From Holdemania massiliensis (GTDB lineage Bacteria > Bacillota_I > Bacilli_A > Erysipelotrichales > Erysipelotrichaceae), in assembly GCF_022440805.1 (NCBI RefSeq), contig NZ_JAKNTK010000001.1:1798001-1862000 (forward strand): 64,000 nt of DNA, in the 5' to 3' direction. The translations under genes and the position numbers were made by a program. The notes below the pieces were generated by a model. The model did not search any database and was not told the DNA's origin. It saw only the letters and a list, made by a program, of their open reading frames with translations. Below, one piece after another: positions 1 through 8,357 of the stretch (its first letter is position 1; the number at the start of each line of letters is the position of its first letter).

Positions 1-96
1 CACACTGATCTGAAGCGGCAGGCTGATGATATCGTCAGCCGCCATTTCGGCTGCGGTTTTTCCGATGCCGCTGTCGGTAACAAAGGCTATTTTCAT
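1..96 (-). CDS. DegV family protein, N-terminal 32 residues (runs off the left edge)
   Basis: The reverse strand opens with MKIAFVTDSGIGKTAAEM, the typical first strand and fatty-acid-binding loop (VTDSG) of DegV proteins, which bind fatty acids and feed FakA-type fatty acid kinases. The start ATG (94-96) is preceded by a clear AAGGAG ribosome site at about 103-110. Only the first 32 codons are inside the window, so the rest of the protein cannot be judged. The family call rests on the VTDSG motif and the N-terminal position. Confidence 0.7.
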   Translation of the reverse strand, partial: MKIAFVTDSGIGKTAAEMAADDIISLPLQISV

Positions 97-392
97 AGTT
101 CTTCACTCCTTATATCCTTAATTTTAACGCGATCTGATTTAGAAGTAAACTAATATCCACAGACAGAAAAGGCGGTTTGTCGTACATTCAAAGAAGATCA
201 AAGGTTAATAACAAAGAAGAAAAGGTAGAAATAGAGGAAGTCTGTCAGGAAAAGTAAATTTAAGAGAGCGTTTTTTTGATTACAAGCTTTGTTATTGTTA
301 AAAAATAATTTCAAAAATCGGGGAACTAGAAAAAAATTCAATTCGAAATTGACGTCAAACTCATTCTCTTTTATAATTATTTAAGCAGAAAA

Positions 393-424
393 CCCATAAG
401 TCTTTAGCTTATGGGAGGTTCACA
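393..424 (+). other. Orphan hairpin resembling an IS200/IS605-family right end or omega-RNA scaffold
   Basis: A perfect 8-bp stem (CCCATAAG at 393-400, CTTATGGG at 408-415) encloses a 7-nt loop TCTTTAG and is followed at once by AGGTTCAC. Stems with a TTTAG/TTCAG-type loop followed by GGGAGGTTCA occur at the 3' end of tnpB genes in IS200/IS605-family elements. No transposase lies nearby, so if the similarity is real this is a relic. There is no U-tract, so it is not an ordinary terminator. Confidence 0.35.
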
Positions 425-533
425 ATTAACTCAAGAGAAAGAGCGACCATAAAAAACGAAGAGGAATGATCCGGTGAAGATTCAGGCGGTCTGTCAGGCA
501 AAAAGGGTAAGAGTGGCTGAGGCGGCCGCTTTA

Positions 534-542
534 TGGTAAAAT
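534..542 (+). promoter_or_regulatory. Extended -10 promoter element of dnaE
   Basis: TGG-TAAAAT lies 24 bases upstream of the dnaE start and fits an extended -10 (TGnTAAAAT). No good -35 is visible 17 bases upstream. The same TGnTAAAAT core precedes rluB (28528) and the flavoprotein gene (31137). Confidence 0.5.
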
Positions 543-565
543 AAATACAGAAGGGAGTGCTGAAT

Positions 566-3500
566 ATGAGCGTTCATCTGCATGCACGAAGTTGTTATAC
601 GTTATTAAACAGCACTCTGACCATACCGCAGTTGGTTTCTCAGGCTAAACAGGCAGGTTATGGTGCGATTGCCTGTACGGATGAGAAAGTCATGCACGGC
701 GCGATGGAGTTTTGGAAGTGCTGTCAGAAAGAACAGATTAAACCGCTTTTTGGCTTGGAAATCCAGGTGAAAATTGAAGAAGAAATTGTCGCGATGACGG
801 TGCTGGCACGGGACAACGAAGGCTATGTCGGACTGATGGAAGTATCGAGCCGCCTGTGCGAGGACAATGCGCAGCTGACACTGGATCAGATTCAGCCACA
901 TCTGGATCATTGGGTGCTGATTGTTTATGGCGAGGGCGGTTTTGCTGAAAGCGAGCTGATTCAGGAGGACCGCCGTGGGTTGGGTGATAAGCTGGGATGG
1001 CTGAAAACGCAGCTTCCGCTGTTTTATATGGCGATTTCGTTCAATGACGCGTCATTCTGGAAATTAAAGAATATTTTATTGAAGCAGGTGTGCGGCGCTC
1101 AGGATATCCCGACAGTGGCGCTGTCAAAAATTTATTACGGTAAGGCTGAGGATGCGCAGCTGTTTAAGATTGTCAATGGCATTCGACTGTCCAAGACGAT
1201 CAATGACAAAACGCTGCCGTCAGTCAATGGCCGTTATCTGCGCACGCCGGCGGAAATGGAACAGCTGTATGACGCTGAGGATCTGCAGGCGAGCGATCAC
1301 ATCGCCTCGATCTGCAACGTGACGATGGAACTGGCAAAGACGACGCTGCCGGCTTTTCCTTGTCCGCAAGGTGTATCTTCAAAGCAGTATTTAACCCAAC
1401 TGTGCTTGGCAGGATTAAAAAAACGGCGGCAGGGACTGCCGGAGGATCCGGCTTACCGGCGGCGGTTAAAATATGAGCTGGACGTTATTTTGACGATGCA
1501 CTTTGAAGACTATTTTTTAATCGTCTGGGATTTTATCCGGTTTGCCCGCAAAGCGGGAATTTATGTCGGACCTGGACGGGGCAGTGCGGCGGGATCCTTG
1601 GTTGCCTATGTATTGGGGATTACGCATGTGGATCCGCTGCAGTACGGCTTGCTTTTTGAACGCTTTTTGAATCCGGAGCGCATTTCGATGCCGGATATTG
1701 ATACGGATTTTCCGGATAATCGGCGCGATGAAGTGATTCGGTATGTCGCTGAAAAGTATGGCGAGAAGCATGTCGCACATATCGCTACCTTTGGTACCTT
1801 AGGGGCAAAGCAGGTGCTGCGGGACGTCGGACGGGTGATGGAAATCCCGTTGAGGGAAGTGGATATGTTATGCAAGGCGGTGCCGTTTGGCATTAAAATG
1901 ACGCTGCAGACCGCGATCCAGCAGAATCCGCGCTTTCATCAGATGGTCTATGCCGATCGGCGGTATCAGGAATTATTTGAAACCGCGCTGCGGATTGAGG
2001 GACTGCCCCGGCATGTATCGACCCACGCCGCTGGAATCGTGTTCTCACGCGCGGAACTGGATCAGATCTGCCCGACGATCCGAATTGAAAATGATTTGCT
2101 TTCCACGCAGTACACGATGGAGCATCTGGAAGAACTGGGCTTAATTAAAATGGATTTTTTAGGACTAAGAAATCTGACGATTATTGATGATATTGTCCAG
2201 CGTGTCAATCAGCGGCAGCCTTTGGATATCATGAAAATTCCGCTGGATGACGCCCGAACCTATGCGCTGCTGAAAAAAGTCGATACGGTTGGAATTTTCC
2301 AGCTGGAATCGGAGGGCATGAAGAATCTGATCCGCAAAATGCAGCCGGAATGCTTCGATGATATCGTCGCGACGATTGCGCTGTTCCGTCCCGGACCAAT
2401 GGAAAATATTCCGGAATATCTGCGCTGCCGGACTAGTCCGTCGGCGGTGCATTATCTGCATCCGGATCTTAAGCCAATTCTGGAAAGCACCTACGGTGTG
2501 ATGATCTATCAGGAACAGATCATGCAGACAGCACAGAAGATGGCCGGGTTCTCGTTGGGCCGGGCCGATGTGCTGCGGCGGGCGATGTCCAAGAAAAAGC
2601 TGAAGGAACTGCAGTCGCTGCAGAAGGAATTCATCGGCGGCTGTATTCAGCAGGGCTATGATGAAAAGCTGGCCAACGAGGTCTATGAATTAATTTTGAA
2701 ATTTGCCAATTACGGCTTCAATAAATCACATTCCGTCGCGTATGGACTGCTGGCATATCAGCTGAGCTATCTGAAAGCTAATTTCCCATTGGAATTCTAT
2801 ACGTCACTGCTCAACAGTGTGATCGGAGCCGAAGGGAAAACAGCTGAGTATATCGACGAGTGCCGGCGGCATCAGGTTCAGATCTTAGGGCCTTCGGTCA
2901 ATGCCAGCGACGTGCGCTATCTCATCGAAGGCGATGCGATCCGTTATCCGTTATTGGGCATTAAAAATATCGGCTCGGCCGCCTGTCTGCAGCTGTTGGC
3001 GGAACGGCAGGAAAAGGGGCCGTTTGCGGATTACTATGATTTCGTCACGCGGATGCTGACGCGCCGGCTGAACCGCAAGATGATCGAAGCGCTGATCGAC
3101 GCCGGGGCGCTGGATGAGTTCCACGCCAACCGGCAGAGTCTGCGGCTGTCGCTGGAAGAAGCGATCAGTTATGGCGATTTGGTGCGGATTGAGGTCGGCG
3201 GGCAGGTGCGGATTGATTTGGGATTGGTATCCAAACCGGTGATGGTCATGGCCAAAGAAGATCCGATTGAACGCAGCGAACGGGAGCGGGAAGCGTTAGG
3301 CTTTTATCTCTGCTCGCATCCGATTCTGCAGATCAAAAAGAAATACCAGATTCAGACCGAGCCGCTGATCCGGCTGCTGGCCAAAGGCGGTTATATTGAA
3401 GGTTTCGTTTATCTGCAGCGCGTTCGCCAGCACCGCACGAAAAAAGGCGATCTGATGGCGTTTGCCGTCGGTGTTGATGAAACGGCCCAGATCGATCTGG

Positions 3501-3649
3501 TCATCATGCCGAGTATCTATGCCCGCAGCACGGCCTTTCTCAACAAAGGACAATACGTGTATTTCCAAGGCAAGATGGACAAAGAAGACTCCTGTCTTGT
3601 CAATCGGCTGCAGCCGCTGAATTCGGATTTCACGCAGAATTCACAATAA
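566..3649 (+). CDS. dnaE: DNA polymerase III subunit alpha (DnaE)
   Basis: Replicative C-family DNA polymerase of 1027 residues. The PHP domain opens the protein (HLHARSCYTLLNS, residues 4-16). The catalytic palm follows, with the GPGRGSAAGS motif and the aspartates of PDIDTDF (D379, D381); the third is in KMDFLGL (D530). A C-terminal OB fold lies at about 905-1010. At 1027 residues it is shorter than E. coli DnaE (1160). The ATG at 566 is chosen because AAGGGAG at 551-557 sits 8 bases upstream; the earlier in-frame GTG at 557 lies inside that ribosome site. The gene is followed by a two-component operon with no clear terminator between them. Firmicutes usually also carry PolC, which is not in this window. 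Confidence 0.95.
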   Translation: MSVHLHARSCYTLLNSTLTIPQLVSQAKQAGYGAIACTDEKVMHGAMEFWKCCQKEQIKPLFGLEIQVKIEEEIVAMTVLARDNEGYVGLMEVSSRLCEDNAQLTLDQIQPHLDHWVLIVYGEGGFAESELIQEDRRGLGDKLGWLKTQLPLFYMAISFNDASFWKLKNILLKQVCGAQDIPTVALSKIYYGKAEDAQLFKIVNGIRLSKTINDKTLPSVNGRYLRTPAEMEQLYDAEDLQASDHIASICNVTMELAKTTLPAFPCPQGVSSKQYLTQLCLAGLKKRRQGLPEDPAYRRRLKYELDVILTMHFEDYFLIVWDFIRFARKAGIYVGPGRGSAAGSLVAYVLGITHVDPLQYGLLFERFLNPERISMPDIDTDFPDNRRDEVIRYVAEKYGEKHVAHIATFGTLGAKQVLRDVGRVMEIPLREVDMLCKAVPFGIKMTLQTAIQQNPRFHQMVYADRRYQELFETALRIEGLPRHVSTHAAGIVFSRAELDQICPTIRIENDLLSTQYTMEHLEELGLIKMDFLGLRNLTIIDDIVQRVNQRQPLDIMKIPLDDARTYALLKKVDTVGIFQLESEGMKNLIRKMQPECFDDIVATIALFRPGPMENIPEYLRCRTSPSAVHYLHPDLKPILESTYGVMIYQEQIMQTAQKMAGFSLGRADVLRRAMSKKKLKELQSLQKEFIGGCIQQGYDEKLANEVYELILKFANYGFNKSHSVAYGLLAYQLSYLKANFPLEFYTSLLNSVIGAEGKTAEYIDECRRHQVQILGPSVNASDVRYLIEGDAIRYPLLGIKNIGSAACLQLLAERQEKGPFADYYDFVTRMLTRRLNRKMIEALIDAGALDEFHANRQSLRLSLEEAISYGDLVRIEVGGQVRIDLGLVSKPVMVMAKEDPIERSEREREALGFYLCSHPILQIKKKYQIQTEPLIRLLAKGGYIEGFVYLQRVRQHRTKKGDLMAFAVGVDETAQIDLVIMPSIYARSTAFLNKGQYVYFQGKMDKEDSCLVNRLQPLNSDFTQNSQ

Positions 3650-3686
3650 AACGGTACACTGTTGACCATAAGGAAGGATGAGGAAC

Positions 3687-4349
3687 ATGGCCAAAATACT
3701 TATAGTTGATGACGAACAGATGATCCGCGAGGTCGTTCGGGAATATGCCCTGATCAATGGTTATGAAGTTGCCGAAGCCAGCGACGGCTTGGAGGCGTTG
3801 GAATTAGTGGAAAAGGAAGATTTCGACTGCGTGATTCTGGATATCATGATGCCGAAGCTGGATGGTTTTTCCGCATGCAAGCAAATTAAGAAGATCAAGC
3901 CGATTCCGATCATCATGCTTTCCGCCCGGCAGGAAGAATACGACAAGCTGTTCGGTTTTGAGTTAGGCGTCGATGACTATGTTGTCAAGCCGTTTTCACC
4001 GAAGGAGCTGATGGCGCGTGTGAAAGTGATTCTGGAACGTTTCAAGACCAAGGACAGCGAAGTTCTGCGTTTTGAAGGCCTGCAGATCAACGTCGAAGGC
4101 CGTTCCGTAACGGTCGACGGTGAGAAAGCAAACCTGACGCCGAAGGAAATTGATCTTTTGTTATATATGGTCAAAAATAAAAATATCGCGCTGTCGCGGA
4201 TGAAGCTGCTTGAGGAAGTCTGGGATTACGATTATTTCGGAGATGACCGGACGGTCGATACGCACATCAAAATGCTGCGGCACAATTTAAAAGACTACCG
4301 CAAGTTTATCGTGACTGTCCGCGGAATGGGGTATAAGTTTGAAGCTTGA
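3687..4349 (+). CDS. OmpR/PhoB-family response regulator
   Basis: A 220-residue DNA-binding response regulator. The receiver domain covers residues 1-120, with acidic pocket D8-D9, phosphorylation site D52 in VILDIMMP, the conserved S79 and K101 in VVKPFSP. A winged-helix effector follows (about 125-220, DDRTVDTHIKMLRHNL). The start at 3687 is preferred over the ATG at 3678, because AGGAAGG (3671-3677) is directly against the first and 9 bases from the second. The gene overlaps the downstream sensor kinase by 11 bases, so the two form a coupled pair. Its targets are unknown. Confidence 0.93.
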   Translation: MAKILIVDDEQMIREVVREYALINGYEVAEASDGLEALELVEKEDFDCVILDIMMPKLDGFSACKQIKKIKPIPIIMLSARQEEYDKLFGFELGVDDYVVKPFSPKELMARVKVILERFKTKDSEVLRFEGLQINVEGRSVTVDGEKANLTPKEIDLLLYMVKNKNIALSRMKLLEEVWDYDYFGDDRTVDTHIKMLRHNLKDYRKFIVTVRGMGYKFEA

Positions 4350-5808
4350 TTTTCATGGTATAAAGTTTAATATCTGGCTGTATTTCATGTTATTTGCAGC
4401 CGGACTTTTAGCTTTGGTCGGCGGTGCTCAGCTGCTTTTGATCAAACCGTATTACCGCAGCAACAAGATCTCGGCGATCAAGGAGGTTGCGGCGACGATT
4501 CAGGAATACGTGATTGATAATCAATGGCTGGATGAGGCGACGATCAAGAAGGCTTCGCAGTTTGCGATCAACAATAACGTCTGTGCTGTCGTCTATAATG
4601 ACAGCGGCAGCGTCGTCTATAATTCCGATTCACTAGGCGATTCCTGCATCTTCAATCAGACGATGACCGTCGGCTCAACGCAGCTGCAGCCGCTTAAAAA
4701 CGGCCAGGCGATGCGCGAGCTTCTGATATTAAGCGACGGGGAGCTGTCGGAGGTTTTAGCCAATCAGCGCAGCGATCAGGAAATGATTCTCTATGGCAAG
4801 ATGGTGCAGGCCAACTTGGCCAATTTCTATCTGTTTGTCAACAGTCCTTTGGAACCTCTGGATTCGACGCTGACGATCTTTCAGGATCAGTTTTTTGCGT
4901 TGGCTTTGATCACGTTGTTTTTATCGATTGTCATTTCGCTGTTTATTTCAACAAAGCTGTCGCGGCCGATCGTGCAGATGAAGCATTCTGCCAATGAACT
5001 GGCCAAAGGCCATTATGATATTCACTTTGAAGGCAGCTATTTCAGTGAGATTGATCAGCTGGCTGATACGCTGAATGATGCGACGCACAAGCTGAGCAAG
5101 GTGGACGAGCTGCGCCGCGACTTGATTGCCAATGTCTCGCATGATATCAAAACGCCATTAACGATGATCAAGGCTTACGCGGAGATGATCCATGATATCT
5201 CCGGCGATATCCCAGCCAAGCGCGATGAGCATCTGGACGTCATCGTCAGAGAGGTGGATTATCTGGACCATCTGGTCACGGATATGGCGGAATTGTCCAA
5301 GATGCAGTCAGGCAGCTATCAGCTGAAACTGGGAACGTTTAATTTGAATCAGAAGATTCAGAATATCGTTTCGCTCTGTCAGGTCATGATTGACGATCAT
5401 CATTACCAGCTGGTTATCGAATGTCCGCGCTCACTGACGATGACCGCGGATGAGGTCAAGATCAGTCAGGTGATTTATAATTTCCTGTCCAATGCCTTTA
5501 AGCATACCCCGGATGGTAAAAAAATAACGATCCGGGCGTTTGAGAAAAACGATTGGATTCAGGTTGAAGTGGAAGATGAAGGCGAAGGCATTAAAAAGGA
5601 AGATCTGCCTTATATCTGGGACCGATATTACAAAATTGACAAGAAATATCAGCGCGCGGCCGGCGGCAGTACAGGACTGGGATTGGCGATCGTCAAGGCA
5701 ATTCTGGACAGCCACCATGCGGAATACGCTGTTGAAAGTGAGGAGGGGAAGGGCTCCCGGTTCTGGTTCAGAATCCGGCGCTCAGCAGAATGGAAAATCA
5801 AACTATAA
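4339..5808 (+). CDS. Membrane sensor histidine kinase
   Basis: A 489-residue sensor kinase with a first membrane helix at about 12-33, an extracytoplasmic domain to about 180, a second helix at about 185-207, and a HAMP linker. The HisKA helix carries the phospho-acceptor H268 (ANVSHDIKTPLTMI). A GHKL ATPase domain follows, with its N box (NFLSNAFKH) and G box (STGLGLAIVK). There is no PAS domain, unlike WalK. It starts at a TTG (4339) inside the end of the regulator gene, with TGGGG at 4326-4330 as a plausible ribosome site. The signal sensed is not evident. Its 3' end overlaps the methyltransferase gene. Confidence 0.92.
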   Translation: MKLDFHGIKFNIWLYFMLFAAGLLALVGGAQLLLIKPYYRSNKISAIKEVAATIQEYVIDNQWLDEATIKKASQFAINNNVCAVVYNDSGSVVYNSDSLGDSCIFNQTMTVGSTQLQPLKNGQAMRELLILSDGELSEVLANQRSDQEMILYGKMVQANLANFYLFVNSPLEPLDSTLTIFQDQFFALALITLFLSIVISLFISTKLSRPIVQMKHSANELAKGHYDIHFEGSYFSEIDQLADTLNDATHKLSKVDELRRDLIANVSHDIKTPLTMIKAYAEMIHDISGDIPAKRDEHLDVIVREVDYLDHLVTDMAELSKMQSGSYQLKLGTFNLNQKIQNIVSLCQVMIDDHHYQLVIECPRSLTMTADEVKISQVIYNFLSNAFKHTPDGKKITIRAFEKNDWIQVEVEDEGEGIKKEDLPYIWDRYYKIDKKYQRAAGGSTGLGLAIVKAILDSHHAEYAVESEEGKGSRFWFRIRRSAEWKIKL

Positions 5809-6518
5809 CGGAAAGGCCGCAGGAGAATCGGCGATTGGATTATTTACCAAAGCTGAAATTACCATTGTGGCAGCGCAAGGATATGTTTTGCATGAATACG
5901 GATACGGTGCTGCTGGGCGAGCAGATGGTTGTTAAAAGCGGCGAAAGCGTGCTGGATCTGGGATGCAATAATGGAGCGCTGCTGCTGTACGCATCCCGTT
6001 TTTCACCCGCTTCTTTGACCGGCGTTGATCTGTTTGCTGAAGCGTTGGCGCTGGCGGAGGAAAACATGCGGATCAACGGACTGGAAGCCGAGCTGATTTG
6101 TGCGGATCTGGCTGAATTCAGGCATTTGCCGTTTGATGTTATCGTCTGTAACCCACCCTATTTTAAAACTCCGGATACCGATTCTATCAATAAAAATTCA
6201 TTTCTGGCAGCGGCACGTCATGAAGCGAGCTGTACGCTGGAAACATTATTTGCTGCCGGTGGGCGTCTGCTGAAAGACAAGGGCCGGTTCTATATGGTGC
6301 ACCGGGCTGACCGGCTGGCTGAAATCATCGCCGCGCTGTCAGAATCACCGCTGACTTTACGGGAAGCAACACTGGTCTTTGATCACCGCACCCATCAAGC
6401 CACTGCGGTTATTTTAGAACTGCGCAAAGGAAAACTAGGCCCGGTTCGATTTCGTGAACCGTTATGGCGGCCTGAAAACGTCGAGAGCTCTGCTGAGAAC
6501 GCTGGCTTACAACAATAG
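5790..6518 (+). CDS. TrmN6-like tRNA1(Val) (adenine37-N6)-methyltransferase
   Basis: A 242-residue class I SAM-dependent methyltransferase. The N-terminal LDYLPKLKLPLWQ and the MNTDTVLLG segment match the YfiC/YabB group. The SAM motif VLDLGCNNG is at about 53-62 and the catalytic NPPY is N121-Y124, typical of N6-adenine methylation. In Bacillus the homologue (yabB) is paired with a small endonuclease gene, which is absent here; instead this gene overlaps the sensor kinase by 19 bases, so it is translated from the same transcript. The YfiC/TrmN6 specificity is known for the family and inferred for this protein. Confidence 0.8.
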   Translation: MENQTITERPQENRRLDYLPKLKLPLWQRKDMFCMNTDTVLLGEQMVVKSGESVLDLGCNNGALLLYASRFSPASLTGVDLFAEALALAEENMRINGLEAELICADLAEFRHLPFDVIVCNPPYFKTPDTDSINKNSFLAAARHEASCTLETLFAAGGRLLKDKGRFYMVHRADRLAEIIAALSESPLTLREATLVFDHRTHQATAVILELRKGKLGPVRFREPLWRPENVESSAENAGLQQ

Positions 6519-6536
6519 GCGGCGTTTTTATTTTTG
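6498..6536 (+). terminator. Weak intrinsic terminator after the methyltransferase gene
   Basis: A short imperfect stem (AACGC at 6498-6502 with GCGTT at 6522-6526) is followed by a T-rich run broken by one A. It overlaps the stop codon. The stem is weak, so the call is tentative. Confidence 0.35.
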
Positions 6537-6751
6537 CTTAGGATAAACTTTATCAAAGTGCTAATTTAACTAACTTTTATTAAATAGAGAGATTTTATCG
6601 GTTTTGAATGCACTTAGAAGTAGCGAAATGTATGTAATTTATATATTATTGCAATCATATGAGCAGTTAGGGGAAATGGGTCGACTAAAAAATCATAGCC
6701 AAAGTCGATAAACTGCCAATAAGACCTACTAAATTAATAAAAAGGAGACAC
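6537..6751. other. AT-rich intergenic segment
   Basis: About 215 bases, clearly richer in A+T than the genes to the left. This marks the left edge of an AT-rich insert that ends near 8340. No RNA gene or repeat was recognised. A good ribosome site (AAGGAGA, about 6741-6747) closes the segment and serves the small ORF at 6752. Confidence 0.5.
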
Positions 6752-6853
6752 ATGATAAAAAAGATTGCAGAAACCATCACTGATGTTAATACTTTCTTAG
6801 GCGTTCTTTTAAGCTGGAGTTCTATGCAGTACAATAACAATCTTAAGCCATGA
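6752..6853 (+). CDS. Small ORF of 33 residues with a strong ribosome site, function unknown
   Basis: An AAGGAGA ribosome site and ATG at 6752 open a 33-codon frame (MIKKIAETITDVNTFLGVLL...). It ends at TGA 6851-6853, overlapping the convergent gene by 11 bases. The first half is weakly reminiscent of the N-terminus of sodium:alanine (AGCS) symporters, so it may be the stump of a gene replaced by the AT-rich insert. It could equally be a genuine small protein. I do not assign a function. Confidence 0.35.
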   Translation: MIKKIAETITDVNTFLGVLLSWSSMQYNNNLKP

Positions 6854-8024
6854 AAAGTTTTTGATTTTCGATCTCTGATTGGATATAGATATTTTCATTA
6901 TCAAATAGAATTCTAATCGGCTCGTTGTACAGCATTTTCACTGTTTTTATATTATCAGCAAAAGGTCTAATATTGCTGCTCTGCTTTCCAATTAATGTTT
7001 GTAAAGTGAGATTTACTCGTTTTATGCCGAGACTTTCCAAATTTTCACCAACTTCAATTAAAGTTTCATCAATTTGAGACTTACTAATAAGGGGGACTTT
7101 CTCAATGGCTTTTCCTGTTATGTTGCTAACTGCAGATAAACCCTTTAATAAATAAGATTGAATTGAAGATTTTGATGTCTTTTCAAATTGGTTGTAACAT
7201 TGGGTATAAAGCTCTCTGTATTGAAACGAGTAATCTTCTATTTTAGTTGCTATTCCATCAATAAATTCAGATCCAAAATTTTCTAAAAGCATAATTTCTA
7301 AGAAAGAAGAAAAAGCATAAGAATATAAAGCGACTTGATAATCTTCAAAAAATGATTGGATCTTTTTGAGTCGTTTTTTGATATCTTCATCACTATTTAA
7401 CAAAGTTTTTTTATCACATTCGGATGTTATTTGATTTCGGCAAAAAATTATGTTTTGATTTGAGGTTTGTTTAATATCCAATACTTTTGTGTAATTGCTA
7501 CTCTTATATTTATCATTATCCCAATTGTATTTATAATTAGTCAAAATATCATAGAGAAACAATAGATTTGCTTTAAGTTCGGCTTTATTTTTCTCAACTA
7601 AAAAACTAATGATTTCCTGCTGTGTTTGTTGAATAGCATCTAGTTTCATATCAATGCAGTATAAAGTGGCAGCAACAGCAAGCGTCATCGGATCAAATGG
7701 CATTGGAATAAATCTGGATTGTCCTGCTATTTTCCCTGTTGCATTGCTCGCCGTGGTTCCTATTTGTCCGATACCATCTTTTGCTCGCATTGCATGCTGT
7801 CCCTCTTTAATAATGCGTAAACCTAAACCACTCCCATCCAGATTTGTGATGTTCTGCATGGCAGTTGCTATAGGTGTAAAAAATGTTCCTAAAGAAGCTA
7901 CTTTAGAAAATGGTATTTTTATAGAATTGTTTAAATCAGGTTGCTCGTCTAAGAAGGTTGGATAAAACTCCATTTCCGACATCTTTGCTAACATTTCGTT
8001 TTTCTTCGAAAGTAAATTTGGCAT
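6843..8024 (-). CDS. Orphan AT-rich gene, 393-residue protein of unknown function
   Basis: No family was recognised. The protein starts MPNLLSKKNEML. A mildly hydrophobic stretch FDPMTLAVAATLYCIDMKLDAI precedes a helix rich in Q, E and K (QQTQQEIISFLVEKNKAELKAN) that looks like a coiled coil. The remainder is mixed alpha-helical with no obvious catalytic motif, and there is no signal peptide. The upstream ATG at 8049-8051 has no ribosome site, whereas the ATG at 8022-8024 has TAAGGAGC at 8032-8040 on the reverse strand, so the shorter start is chosen. Base composition is far more AT-rich than its neighbours, a sign of transfer. A phage-defence or toxin role is possible but unsupported. Confidence 0.7.
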   Translation of the reverse strand: MPNLLSKKNEMLAKMSEMEFYPTFLDEQPDLNNSIKIPFSKVASLGTFFTPIATAMQNITNLDGSGLGLRIIKEGQHAMRAKDGIGQIGTTASNATGKIAGQSRFIPMPFDPMTLAVAATLYCIDMKLDAIQQTQQEIISFLVEKNKAELKANLLFLYDILTNYKYNWDNDKYKSSNYTKVLDIKQTSNQNIIFCRNQITSECDKKTLLNSDEDIKKRLKKIQSFFEDYQVALYSYAFSSFLEIMLLENFGSEFIDGIATKIEDYSFQYRELYTQCYNQFEKTSKSSIQSYLLKGLSAVSNITGKAIEKVPLISKSQIDETLIEVGENLESLGIKRVNLTLQTLIGKQSSNIRPFADNIKTVKMLYNEPIRILFDNENIYIQSEIENQKLFMA

Positions 8025-8357
8025 TACACTTAGCTCCTTATTTTTATTCATTGTACTATGGATTATGACAATTATCTATACTTGTTGTTTAGTCTTAGAC
8101 AGTATCTTTGGTTGAAGCCTATGGTAGATTGAATAAAAAGTAAATATGTAAAAACGTATTCAAAGGTAATAAATTTTATATCAAAATAGTTTATTTATAG
8201 GCTTTATATTTTGCTTCAGATAAAGGTAAAAATGCTGAAATGAATTCATTTTGTTTTAAAATTGAAAGAAATGGCAGAATGCGGGGTGTTGCTTTCAGCG
8301 CTTAAAACTTTTACAATAAAACTAAGCAAGTTCCCCCAAGCTTTTAGGAGGTCGTAA
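8025..8357. other. AT-rich intergenic region between divergent genes
   Basis: About 330 bases holding the upstream regions of the orphan gene (reverse) and the glucosaminidase gene (forward). A strong TTAGGAGG ribosome site sits at about 8343-8350. No convincing -35/-10 pair, repeat or RNA gene was found. Confidence 0.5.

Larger units (their letters stand above)
97..565. other. Intergenic region between degV-like gene and dnaE
   Basis: About 470 bases with no convincing gene. The left half (about 160-380) is AT-rich. It holds the divergent starts of the degV-like gene and dnaE, an orphan hairpin at 393-415 and an extended -10 element at 534-542. No tRNA or other structured RNA was recognised. 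Confidence 0.6.

Noticed and set aside
557..565. GTG at 557 as the dnaE start
   Set aside because: It lies inside the AAGGGAG ribosome site that serves the ATG at 566.
605..910. Many reverse-frame open frames inside dnaE, aconitase, citrate synthase and other GC-balanced genes
   Set aside because: They lie opposite clear protein families, lack ribosome sites and have no recognisable domains, so they are shadows.
8025..8051. Longer N-terminus for the orphan gene at 6843-8024
   Set aside because: The upstream ATG has no ribosome site, while TAAGGAGC precedes the internal ATG at the right distance.
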